Shown here: piece by piece, positions 1 to 8,241 of the stretch
How the letters are laid out: each line of letters starts with the position of its first letter
How positions within the stretch are numbered: the stretch's first letter is position 1
DNA from: Pleurotus djamor
Lineage: Eukaryota; Basidiomycota; Agaricomycetes; Agaricales; Pleurotaceae
Reading direction: 5' to 3'
Assembly (NCBI GenBank): GCA_029747585.1
Contig: JAPEVF010001022.1
Location: 1-15,280, forward strand
DNA: 15,280 nucleotides
Notes under the pieces: model-generated
Told to the model about the DNA's origin: nothing
What the model saw: only the letters and a program-made list of their open reading frames with translations
The model's database searches: none
Program-made: the position numbers and the translations under genes

Positions 1-190
1 TTTAAAAAAGGATAATCCTGACCTAGTTTAGCTACGTCCGCTGGTTCCTCCTTGAGAGATAATCCCGACGTAGTTTAGCTATGTCAGGTGGTCGAGATAT
101 TCTCACCTGAGTCAAACTACGTCCGCTGGTTCCTCCAAGAAAGGATAATCCTGACCTAGTTGAGCTATGTCAGCTTGTCAGAATATCCCG
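1..190. repeat. Cluster of short tandem and inverted repeats at the left edge
   Basis: Related motifs recur three times: one starting GGATAATCCTGACCTAGTT at 10 and at 143, and a variant starting AGATAATCCCGACGTAGTT at 57. A second motif, CTACGTCCGCTGGTTCCTCC, occurs at 33-52 and 118-137. Between them, GTAGTTTAGCTATGTCAGGTG (70-90) and CACCTGAGTCAAACTAC (104-120) form an imperfect inverted repeat. The cluster probably continues to the left of the window. It could be the end of a mobile element or a minisatellite; nothing in the sequence decides which. Confidence 0.7.
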
Positions 191-610
191 CCTAAGTCAA
201 GCTTAAGTCAACTACACACGATTATTTGTTGCGTTCAGGCCAGCACAGAGCAAAGGGGAAAATCACAAATAGGTATATTTCCTAGAAACCAGTCTAGGCA
301 GAAAGGGCTTGAATGATATACAGGGAGTTGTTAAAGAAAAGAAGGCACGGATAGGCGAAAAAAGCATTAAAAGTTGAAAGTCAAGGTAGGTAGGGGATGA
401 AGAGAGAGATAAGAGAAGCATCGGGGGAGGAAGGGTAAGCAAAGAAATCACAAAGGGATATGCGAATTGCGAGGAAAAGAGAGTGATGGCGGCCGGGGGA
501 GACAATGGCCAAGAAGCAGAGACGGGGAAGAAACGATGCAGACAAGAGGGAAAGAAAAACAGGCCTTCTTACCCGCGGATACTGGGACGGAGTATCATAT
601 CATCTGCTCT
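191..610. other. Region without a recognised gene
   Basis: Purine-rich on the plus strand. Short open frames on both strands have no recognisable protein features and no splice-supported extension. It probably holds the 3' untranslated region and terminator of the minus-strand gene that stops at 611, but I see no clear polyadenylation signal. Confidence 0.5.
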
Positions 611-3600
611 CTACCCCGACTTCTTTTGACCGCGAGTCTTTGGCTGAATGGCCTTGAGGGCCGCTTCATACTTTCCAGTCTTGGCAGCGCGTCCTTCCCT
701 CTTCCTGCTCACAGGATAGATGCATTCAGAGATGGGAAATGACAAAGATAAACTAAGACGTACTCTTGTGATCGCTTCTTGAGCAAAGTCGAAAGCGCAT
801 TAACCACGTCTCGAAAGGGCCCCCACTCATTGGAGTTCTTGGAAACATTTCGGTTGACCATGTGCAGTCCCCAAATCTTGGCAGCCCACATTGTAATGAG
901 GAAGCCATGACCACCACGCTGCATGAAAGGGAGCATCGACGGGTCAGAGGCTTCCTTCGAAGCGTCGATACATTCAGTCAACCACTCTTGCAACGAGGCG
1001 ACCGTGTCTGCGCTTTCAATAAGAGTAGGTTCCTTGGTATCAGAGCCAGACAAAACCGCGGCAACCCATTCTTGAGCCTTCGGAGGAAGACCAGGGAACA
1101 CGACCAGGGACTCATATGATTCGTCGACAGGCAGGGCTTTCTCTACCCCAACCCACGTGGTGCAAAGAAACCTCCAATGCGTACCCAACCGTCCCACATC
1201 GACCTTGAGGAACCCGCAGATAGGTAGTAGCACTGAATACCTCCCCAGCGCGGCAGCGTTGGGTAGCAAGACAACGTCTGTGTTGACGGAGGGAGGGGCG
1301 TTACGTCCGGAAGACCCTGACGACATCGTGGAGGAAGACACTGACGCCGTGGACTTGGCCTCATTAGATCGAGTAGACCGGGAAGAGGCGACGCTGGGCT
1401 TCGTAGAAGGAACGACTTCAGGATCAGAGTCGACGGCAGGGGGCGCATGATGTTTGGAAGATCCTGACGACGTCTTGGATGAAGCAGCGGTAGGCTTCGT
1501 AGAAGCAACGACTTCGATATCGGAGTCGACAGAGGAGGGAGCGTTGCGTTTGGAAGATCCCGACGACATTTTGGACGATGTGGTGCTTGACTTGACCGAA
1601 ATACTCGGAATTGAATCAGAATCGTCGCTGTGGACGTATACGGACCGAGACGACGAGAAGGTTGCATGACGAGATGATGATGAGACTGCAGTAGAACTTT
1701 GAAGGAAGACATCAGAAACAAAACAGAGATGGGACACGGTTGAAATCATACCTTGAACTTGGCAGCTTTATCCCTTGAAGCAGCCGGCTGCACTCACGAA
1801 GCACCTCATCCTGATGCTTGAGCTGATAGTTGAAGGCATGCACATAAGGAGGCGCTCCACTTAGAGCAAAGGATTCGGGGTCATTGCTGGAGAAGCAAAC
1901 GGTCGCGAAGTCGCGTAGGACCATGCCAATGGCAAGCATCATCCCCTCCACGCCACGGCGATCCCCCAAGTTCTCACCCAGTCCTTGATGCGGGTTCTTC
2001 CTGAGATAGGCCAAGAACTCTTGGTAGCCTTGTTTAGAGTAAAACTCCTTGGGACACCATTCATCGCTGTAGTCCCAGCGACCCCATACGGGCAAGGCAG
2101 GAGTGATGGACACGAAACCGGGCTGAAAAAGAACAATGTCAGCACAGGGTACGTATAGATAAGGGAGAAAGGTAAGAACACTACCTTCCAAGATAGAAGA
2201 CAGCGCAAAAGGGCCATATACTCTTGATGGTTGGGGGCCAGAGTCTCCAGGAACCCAAAACGCTCGTCATCGGTAGCGGCAATGTCGACTGGCGCCAAGC
2301 GGTCAGTGACGGTTGGCTTCCTTACCAAACCAGGAGCGGCGTTGGAGGTTGAGGAGTCTTCGAGATGATGACCAGCCTTCGAGAGGTGCACCTTCTTCTC
2401 GAACTTCTCCTCCGCAGAGTCACTGGAGGAGTCGTTGTCTGTGAGAATGACTCATCAGCAGATTGATTATACGAAAGAGGAAAGAATATGTACTGCTTGC
2501 GGACGCTTTGACTGGCTTGGTGTTGGGGGGAGACATTGAGGAGTCTTCGAGCTGATCGTGAGCAACCTTCGAGAGGCGTGCCTTCTTCTTGAGCTTCTCC
2601 TCAGCAGAGTTGCCGGAGGAGTCATTGTCTATGAGAATAAGTCGTCAGCAGACTGATAGATGAGGGGGGAAAGAGTATGTACCACTTGCAGACACCTTGA
2701 CTGACTTGCGTTTCTTGGCAGTCGGACGCGGCTGCGGCTTCTTGACAACTGGAGGCTCGTCTGCCTCAGATTCCACGACGAGTTTCTGTTTCGGGCGGAT
2801 GTTGGCGTTACGAGCGCTGGGCTTTGGAGGAGGGGGGATAGTGTCGTCCTTCTGCTTGGGGCGCGGCTGGGAAACCTCGACATCGGAGTCAGAGTCCACG
2901 ACCTGCCTCTGCTTGCCTTTCCAACGCGGCTGTGAAACCTCTATATCAGACTCCATAGGCGGTGGTTTCGTGGCTGCGACCTTCGAATTCGTCTTCACGC
3001 CTGTCCTAGCCGGGGGTTCTTGATCAATGCCGTCGCTATCAAAGTTGACAGGGTCATCGGAGCTAGAGGCGTTGTCGCTAACCTCAACATAGGCGAGGGG
3101 GTCGTCGGTGGGAGCGCTAGGCTCTAGAGTCGTCCAAGAGGGGGTATCATCGCCCTTGACCGTTGGGAAGAAACTCAAGGGGACCTTCTGTTCCTTCTGA
3201 CGCGCATGCCAGTGCTTCAGGAGGAGCAGAAGGGGACCCATGTTCATCCGGGACGGGTCTTCAAACCGAATCGGCACGTTCATTCCCTCANGGGGGGGTT
3301 ACGAACGCATCGGGGAGGAATTTGCGGTGGAGGTATCGCTCAGGGTGCAGAGACATGAGGAACCAAGAAGGCGCGGCCAGACCAGTGCATTCATCTAACG
3401 TCAGATATTAGTATAAGTGGGATGAGATGGCCTGCGTAAGGCAGGGATTACTTACGGTGAACCTTCTTCACATATTGCCGAACAAGAAGGCCGATGTGTT
3501 TTGCCCCCGTCGTTGGCGTTTGCAGCTTCGAGGGGTCCGGGACGACGTAATTTCCAGACTCGTCTTTCTCGATGACGACGCGGTCCTCTTTCTGCTTGCT

Positions 3601-4744
3601 ACTGCCGTCCTTGGTAGCAGTGGGGTGATCGCCTAAATGAGGCTCAATCTTCTGCGTCCAGACTGTATGCCAAGAATCAACAGTAGCAGCTTCGATTGCG
3701 TCCATAGGGACAACAGGACCTTGTCGCGTCTGAGCACTATATGGGAAACAGTCAAAATCAAAGGCGCCAAGGCAGGAAAGAAACACTCACAATAGGGTAT
3801 CCGCCCGCCCATCCTTCTGAACGTAGGATGCGAACATCATGACCACCATGCCGTACTGCTTATAAAGCGACTCGGTCATCTGGACCAAGGCCTTCTGTCC
3901 GTCCTTCTCAGCCAACCTATGGGGAGAATGAGTACGTCATTGAAACACGGATGGAAAAGCTACTAACCTGCGCTTATCATTGTCCGGAAGTCCCTTGGTT
4001 CTCCATGCATTAGCGAGGGCCTCCTTTTCTTTCTTGATGTGTTTAGGTAGCCCGTTCCAGAACGCCTTTGCTGCGACGTTCCAAGTAATCAGGTTGAAGT
4101 TGCTTGGAATAGACACCCCGTCTGGGATGTCCATGCCGCGCGTCCAATCCTCATCATCGACGTCAGCACCCTGGTCATCGTTACCGCCCGCATCGTCGCC
4201 GCCATCGTCGCTGAGGTCACCGGCCGTGAACTCGGTGGCTGACACTGCGTCAGATGGAATTTCCGCCACGCCGTCGCCTGGGTCGATGGCCTTGCGTTCC
4301 AAATGTCGAGCTATAATGTTGGTCAATTTGAACCGGCGAGTCTTTGCGAGAAACTTGCGGAAGCCGAGTGCCGGGTCTTTAAGAGCGAGCATTCGGCCCG
4401 TGACGGGCTTGTATGGCTTCACCTTGGGCTTTTCCTGGCGACCTTGTGCAGGAGCCTCGCCCGTTTTCTGGGCAATCGCGAGTCTAGTCCTCTTCTCGTT
4501 CTTCAACCAGGTATCAACCTTCTACGTGTCATTGAATCCGAGTTAGACACTAATCGGTGAGGAAGGTAGTGACGGTACGTACTTTCCTCAAGGCCGCTTG
4601 GTTTGGAGCGTCATTGGGAAGATGAATCCCTTCCTTGTTCCAGAGAGCCTGGCTCCCTGCGATCGCAGCCGCCTTATGGTTGACGAGGGACTGCTTGTAG
4701 AAGGGTTCGAGGAGTTCCTTGATTTCGCTGGTAGCCCAGGTCAT
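611..4744 (-). CDS. Unrecognised ~1,206-aa protein, ten exons, Ser-rich repeats and an HMG-like patch
   Basis: Rebuilt from splice sites with consistent codon phase. Exons: 4744-4583, 4521-3968, 3916-3791, 3736-3456, 3394-2683, 2628-2494, 2438-2185, 2122-1752, 1696-764, 704-611; introns are 51-62 nt. The frame is continuous except at the N at 3291, where dropping that one base restores it. From the N terminus: a helical start; a basic stretch; an acidic Asp/Gly stretch; a patch at about residues 198-228 with spaced Trp/Leu/Lys (W201, W209, GLP 211-213, W227) that resembles an HMG-box helix; a long disordered region rich in charged residues and SDxEV motifs; a globular piece containing WGRWDYSDEWCP (exon 8); a Ser-rich repeat block; and a C-terminal globular region ending in a basic tail. 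I do not recognise the family. The layout resembles fast-evolving, multicopy Agaricomycete proteins, and divergent HMG proteins are known passengers of KDZ elements, so a transposon link is possible but unproven. Confidence 0.75.
1265..1575 (-). repeat. Three imperfect repeats coding a Ser-rich/SDxEV module
   Basis: Within exon 9 of the long minus-strand gene, a block encoding SSGSSKRNAPSSVDSDIEVV recurs as SSGSSKHHAPPAVDSDPEVV and more loosely as SSGSSGRNAPPSVNTDVVLL. At the DNA level the copies lie near 1511-1575, 1414-1478 and 1271-1330 on the plus strand. Similar SD.EV motifs occur twice more in exon 5. An acidic residue next to a short Val/Ile run resembles a SUMO-interacting motif; that reading is inference. 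Confidence 0.7.
2349..2710 (-). repeat. Tandem duplication of an exon together with its intron
   Basis: The segment at about 2349-2520 is repeated at about 2536-2710, offset by 187-190 bp. Both copies contain an exon piece coding EDSS, LSK and SAEEK motifs, the flanking intron (2439-2493 and 2629-2682, both starting GTACATA and ending TTCTCAYAG on the minus strand), and the next exon end coding VSAS or ASAS. Splice phase (1) is the same in both, so the duplication kept the frame and added 45 residues. Confidence 0.8.
3291..3291. other. Unresolved base causing an apparent frameshift
   Basis: The N sits beside a run of seven G on the plus strand. Reading straight through on the minus strand gives a TGA stop right after the run. 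Removing one base joins two well-behaved coding segments, with in-frame VTPPEGMNVP across the junction. A homopolymer miscall is more likely than a real break, because splice phases on both sides stay consistent over nine introns. Confidence 0.7.
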
Positions 4745-5321
4745 AATGGGGTCAAAGTAGCGAAGCAGCGGCGGGAGTAAATGGCGGGGACGACGTGCGA
4801 CGAGCGGACGGATATGAAAGCGCGAAGGTGTGATTCAAAGAGGGAATTTCGAGGTAGCAGAGGTAGAGTGGGTGAGGCAGGAGGAGAGGTCGTCCGCAAT
4901 ACTTATTGAAACCGGTGCGCTGGGATGAGGATCTCGATCCTTGCGATGAAAAAAAAAGTCGTTCGACTTTCCCTAGTGATAGGAAATGCCCGAGCTTCGG
5001 CTGTAGAAGAAAATGTCAACAAATACGAATTGGAACCGGACGAATTGAGCCTTCAAAATGATCCTTCATATCTTGAGGTGGTTCCTGGGTGCTCAGCGCG
5101 ATCGACCGGCAACTCAAGCAGTAACTCGGGTCGGGCAGTGCGTCCGTTGGTTTTATTGGATATAAGGAGGAATACGGTGAACAAAATTAGTGCCTGTCTC
5201 TAACACCACGCGGAATGGAACGATCACGATTGGAGACAACCGCCGGGATTCATATGGTCCCCTTGATCGGCTACCAGACCGGTCAATTGTAAGCGTTGAG
5301 GAGCATCCATGCACGGATGCG
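4745..5321. other. Intergenic region upstream of the long minus-strand gene
   Basis: It should hold the promoter of the gene starting at 4744 and the 3' end of the gene stopping at 5322, both on the minus strand. Open frames on the plus strand (4925-5203 and the start of 5190-5627) lack introns, a start context or recognisable protein features. I see no clear TATA box. Confidence 0.45.
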
Positions 5322-5345
5322 CTAACAAATTTTTCTTTTGTTAGC
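5303..5345. repeat. Two adjacent perfect hairpins at a gene 3' end
   Basis: GCATCC (5303-5308) pairs with GGATGC (5315-5320) around a 6-nt loop. Directly next to it, GCTAACAAA (5321-5329) pairs with TTTGTTAGC (5337-5345) around a 7-nt loop. The second hairpin contains the TAG stop (5322-5324) of the minus-strand gene. It may mark a transcript end or simply be chance in an AT-rich stretch. Confidence 0.55.
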
Positions 5346-5954
5346 ACGGATCAAACAGGGAGGGATTGCGGCACAAACGCTATGAACGTCATCAAGACTG
5401 CGTTCCATGCCACCATACTGCTGGCTGAGCTCTATAATCTCAAACGCAGCATCTCTCTCAATGTGAAACCTGGCGTACTCGGATCCAGTGACCCAGAGAC
5501 GCGAGTAGATAGTCATGATGAGCCTGACGGAATCAACGCGGCGGCGGGTCTCGTCACTATCCGCGTCGAAATCGCACGGAGCCTCAGCCTCTGCACGGCT
5601 GAAGGCTTCGGCCGCGACATTCTCTGAGGATTGGTTGCCATCCCCTTCGTCACCCAGGACAGCAGTGCCTAAGGAAGACGCGGCATCAGGTGGACGTGGA
5701 TTGGACTTGAGGAACGCGAGAACCAACCTTGGCTGAGATGAGCAGTTCTAGCTTCAAGGTTGCAATCCCGCGCGTTGGCGCTGTCTGAAGCAGTGGGATG
5801 AGCTTCTAAGACGGTGTTTCAGCAGGGATTCATCAGCGATTGGAGAGGTTTAAAACGCACCCTCTGGTTCAGCAAGATCTGTGCTTTCGGAGGCTTGAAA
5901 CCATTCAAAGAGCTCCTGGAAAGCATCGTACACGGGTTCTGAAGATGGGCTCAT
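5322..5954 (-). CDS. Unrecognised 172-aa protein, three exons
   Basis: Exons 5954-5861, 5805-5728 and 5668-5322; introns of 55 nt (GTGCGT..TTAG) and 59 nt (GTTGGT..TTAG, with a CTGAT branch site) keep the phase, and the total is exactly 173 codons including the stop. The protein starts MSPSSEPVYDAFQELFEWFQ, has a low-complexity Ala/Glu middle, and ends with a probably helical region rich in Arg, Asp and aromatic residues. No signal peptide, membrane segment or known motif is visible. An in-frame ATG upstream (6110) would lengthen the N terminus by 52 residues of unlikely composition; I prefer 5954. Function unknown. Confidence 0.55.
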
Positions 5955-6222
5955 GATGTCGAAAGCGCTGCGTGATGGTGAGCAAAGCGGTACGGCGTAG
6001 GGAGTGGGGGCGGTACTTAGAAAGTTTGATGAGCAAGTCCTAACCTCTTCCCCCCCCTCCCGTCCCCAAAACGTATAGGCGGAGATCTCCCGTGTAGATT
6101 CATATTTCATCGCGGGTGAGATATTGAGGGAAATACAAGAAAAATTCCAGAAAACTATAAAATAAAGGCGCGCCGATCATTGAGAAACCGGACCCTATAG
6201 ACTAGGCGGAAAAGGGCGGGGG
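5955..6222. other. Short intergenic region between two minus-strand genes
   Basis: Contains a run of seven C (6051-6057) and an AT-rich stretch with TATAAAATAAA on the plus strand near 6156. No gene could be supported. It is probably the promoter of the gene starting at 5954. Confidence 0.4.
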
Positions 6223-6788
6223 CTATGACCACGAAGCCGTTCCCTTGTGAGAGTCTGCCGGCCTTGAGTTGGAAGCCCGTGAGCTAACACTATTCAGGAA
6301 AGGATTAAAAAAAAGCAGGTACCAAGGGAGTTGGATCGTTGGAGGCGGTTCAGCCGCGGCGACAGATTTTCTGCAGACGTACGGTGAAGGCTTGTATCCA
6401 GAAAGCCTGGCTAAACCGGGCTCGGGCTGATTCAGCCAGCGAGCCTCCTGGCGTTTCAAGACCGCGCGTGCTTGGTCGGTGAGCAGGGGAAGGGAAGCAT
6501 CCCCCGGAGGACGGGTTGGAAACAAAGCCATCAACTCGTGGCCCGATAATATTGGAGGTAGATCAGGGGTGGTAGGCGTGAATTCGCTGCCTCTCGAAGA
6601 TACTGAACGGCAAGTGTAAGCTGGTAACCCGTAAAACGGCAAACGGCGGGAAGCGTACTAGGTGACGGTTCAGGCGGAGATGAGGTGGGCACACTCTGGC
6701 GCGGGGGTGAGCTCTGCTTTGAAAGGGCGTCTTGTATCATAATGGCAGGGCTCAAATGGTAGTATTCAGGTGCATGTTGAGAACGCAT
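6223..6788 (-). CDS. Unrecognised Pro/Ser-rich protein of about 169 aa, two exons
   Basis: Exon 1 is 6788-6659 and exon 2 is 6602-6223, joined across a 56-nt intron (GTACGC..TTCAG) in phase 1. The total is 170 codons with the stop. The N-terminal half is rich in Pro and Ser (SSPPRQSVPTSSPPEPSP). The second half has a probably helical basic patch around LTDQARAVLKRQEARWLNQ. A further 39-nt in-frame piece (6322-6284) has intron-like ends and could be removed, giving 156 residues. No domain is recognised. The coding call rests on the phase-consistent splice and the change of frame it explains. Confidence 0.4.
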
Positions 6789-7112
6789 ATTGCATAAGCA
6801 GGCGAGAGGTTTCGGATGGAGCGGAGGCGGTGAGGAGAAAGACGTTTGATCGGATTACGTCATGAAGGCGTGTGAATTCAACACGGTCACGTGCATTTTT
6901 CCATGTCTACCCGGCGCTCGACAGACGCCCGTTCCTTCCCAACCACCACCCACCCGCACCTTTGGCCATTTGTTGGCGCGTTTCTCCCGTTTCTTTTTGT
7001 GTCTCTGCCTTTGGTTTTGCTCTTTTAATACGTTCTTTTTGTTTTTACATTGCTTTCTCGTATTTATCCACTTCTCCTGGTGCATGGTGTGTGGTGGTTC
7101 GGCGGAGTAGGC
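6789..7112. other. Region without a gene, pyrimidine-rich on the plus strand
   Basis: Lies upstream of the minus-strand gene starting at 6788 and probably includes its promoter. It has a CACGTG palindrome at 6888-6893 and a long C/T-rich stretch from about 6965 to 7080. Open frames of 76-182 codons on both strands are low in complexity and overlap one another, so I do not call them genes. Confidence 0.4.
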
Positions 7113-7177
7113 GGTTAAAAACTGGACGCGTGTACTACACGTTCAGAGGGACTCAGGCACACGGTCTGTTTCCAGCC
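7113..7177. repeat. Structured repeat unit 1
   Basis: Hairpin A at 7122-7146 has 10 pairs, including two G-T wobbles and one C-A mismatch. Hairpin B at 7154-7168 pairs CAGGC with GTCTG with one wobble. It is the most degraded stem set of the four. Confidence 0.7.
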
Positions 7178-7202
7178 AACTATTCCACATACATGAACTT
7201 TG

Positions 7203-7267
7203 GGTTAAAAACTGGACGCGCGGATTGCGCGTCCAGAGGGACTCAGACACGAGGTCTGTTTCCAGCC
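7203..7267. repeat. Structured repeat unit 2
   Basis: Hairpin A at 7212-7236 has ten perfect pairs and a 5-nt loop. Hairpin B at 7244-7258 pairs CAGAC with GTCTG around ACGAG. Confidence 0.75.
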
Positions 7268-7296
7268 AACTGCTCATGCTTCTCCACAGAGCTCGG

Positions 7297-7361
7297 GGTT
7301 AAAAACTGGACGCGCGAACTACGCGTCCAGAGGGACTCAAACGCACGGTTTGTTTCCAGCC
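7297..7361. repeat. Structured repeat unit 3
   Basis: Hairpin A at 7306-7330 has nine perfect pairs and a 7-nt loop. Hairpin B at 7338-7352 pairs CAAAC with GTTTG, a compensated change relative to unit 2. Confidence 0.75.
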
Positions 7362-7376
7362 CCTGCTCAACGTCGA

Positions 7377-7441
7377 AGGCAAAAACTGGGCACAGAGACT
7401 CTGTGCTCAGCGGGACTTGAACAGACGGTTCATTTCCAGCC
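7377..7441. repeat. Structured repeat unit 4
   Basis: Hairpin A at 7386-7410 has 11 pairs (one wobble) with a stem sequence largely different from units 1-3. Hairpin B at 7418-7432 pairs TGAAC with GTTCA. It carries the most paired substitutions, and the GGTT leader is replaced by AGGC. Confidence 0.75.
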
Positions 7442-8051
7442 ATCGATTTGACTCTGGTATCCGGGCCTACCAATTTGAACGCTGCCCTTCCCTCCTTAGG
7501 TCTGGGGTGAGCTCTCATCGCGGACCTATGGGTGTCCCCCGAACTTTCGTGCCGACTCATGGGTTTCCTCTCGGTCCCTGCGTTTTGGAACGACGCAGAC
7601 CAACAAGCCGCGGTAACTCTACGTCCCTTGCAGATTCCGATACGCTGACGACCTCCTCTCAGATTCGCCTCTGTCTCCCCAAGTGCTGATGGGTCAACCA
7701 GGTGAAATTCAGTTTTCTGCATCTTTCCTCGTCTGACTTCTGTTTTAGACCGATCCCCCGGCTGCGTGGAAGGCAAGCCCGTGTCAAGACTAAGGTGAGT
7801 TGCCGGCGCCTTCCACACCCGACGTTTACATTTTTCCTAGGTTCCCCGTATTAGTTTTCTTAAGTAGATGGAGACTAAACTGGACGTCTACATTGCCTGG
7901 CGCCGGGCTTTGTAGACCGAAGGTGGGGTCCCATACGTAGTCTTTCTTCTTCGAAACCCCCTTTCTCGCGACGCGATTCAACCCGGCCTCAATCCCGGAC
8001 GACTCAGGCGGCCTCGACTTACTACGTCCAACCCCAAGGAGAAGATGCCGG
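7442..8051. other. Region without a recognised gene
   Basis: No open frame here is supported by splice phase or protein features. One intron-like segment (7795-7841, GTGAGT..CCTAG) may belong to an untranslated leader. An inverted repeat GTCTACA (7886-7892) / TGTAGAC (7911-7917) flanks a GC-rich loop with GGCGCC. The stretch may be the left flank of the transposon or part of it; the element boundary is not visible. Confidence 0.4.
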
Positions 8052-8158
8052 CACCCTATTTTTTTGCCCCTNAAAAAAAGTCACGTGATCATTGTTTTGA
8101 CTTTGGAGTTGCGGAAGAGACCACCCTATTTTTTTGCCCCTAGACGAGATCACGTGAC
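8052..8158. promoter_or_regulatory. Two direct repeats each with a TCACGTGA palindrome
   Basis: CACCCTATTTTTTTGCCCCT occurs exactly at 8052-8071 and 8122-8141 (period 70 bp). Each copy is followed 8-9 bases later by TCACGTGA (8081-8088 and 8150-8157), the binding palindrome of Cbf1/USF-type bHLH factors. They lie 84 bp or more upstream of the first transposon gene. They may be its promoter, subterminal transposase-binding repeats, or both. An N at 8072 lies in the first copy. Confidence 0.6.
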
Positions 8159-8241
8159 CGTGCGACGACCTTTGTAATTAGTACTAGAAAAGAATTGAAG
8201 GGGACCATCAGGCAGCCGCGATTATCAACGCAACCGCCACC

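Larger units (their letters stand above)
7113..7441. repeat. Array of four 65-nt structured repeats with covarying stems
   Basis: Four units, each exactly 65 nt, start at 7113, 7203, 7297 and 7377 with unrelated spacers of 15-29 nt. The common plan on the plus strand is: AAAAA, CTGG, hairpin A (25 nt), RGGGACT-type linker, hairpin B (15 nt), then TTTCCAGCC. Hairpin A is GACGCG/CGCGTC in units 2 and 3 but GCACAGA/TCTGTGC in unit 4. Hairpin B is CAGAC/GTCTG in unit 2, CAAAC/GTTTG in unit 3 and TGAAC/GTTCA in unit 4. Changes on one side of a stem are matched on the other, so the pairing is conserved more than the sequence. Read on the minus strand, each unit ends with a hairpin followed by TTTTT, like a Pol III stop. 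The first CTGG could also pair with the last CCAG, closing a three-way junction. No known RNA family is recognised. Confidence 0.8.

Noticed and set aside
1143..1721. 192-codon open frame on the minus strand in another frame of exon 9
   Set aside because: It overlaps the Ser-rich repeat exon in a different frame, and its Pro/Arg-rich composition is a by-product of the repeats.
3980..4546. 188-codon open frame on the plus strand
   Set aside because: Antisense shadow of exon 2 of the long minus-strand gene, whose spliced frame is far better supported.
5190..5627. 145-codon open frame on the plus strand
   Set aside because: It is antisense to the phase-consistent last exon of the minus-strand gene 5322-5954 and shows no protein features.
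7113..7441. CRISPR-like array of regular repeats
   Set aside because: Setting is fungal, the units diverge by paired substitutions, spacers are only 15-29 nt and of uneven length, and no associated genes exist.
7113..7441. Hammerhead ribozyme or tRNA-derived repeat
   Set aside because: The three-way junction lacks the CUGAUGA and GAAA core of a hammerhead. Only unit 4 has a chance match to a Pol III B box on the minus strand, and no A box or cloverleaf is present.
7243..7818. 191-codon open frame on the minus strand, and a 182-codon frame on the plus strand at 6872-7420
   Set aside because: Both run through the structured repeat array, so they contain repeated peptide fragments that only reflect the DNA repeats. 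They have no introns, no start context and no domain features.
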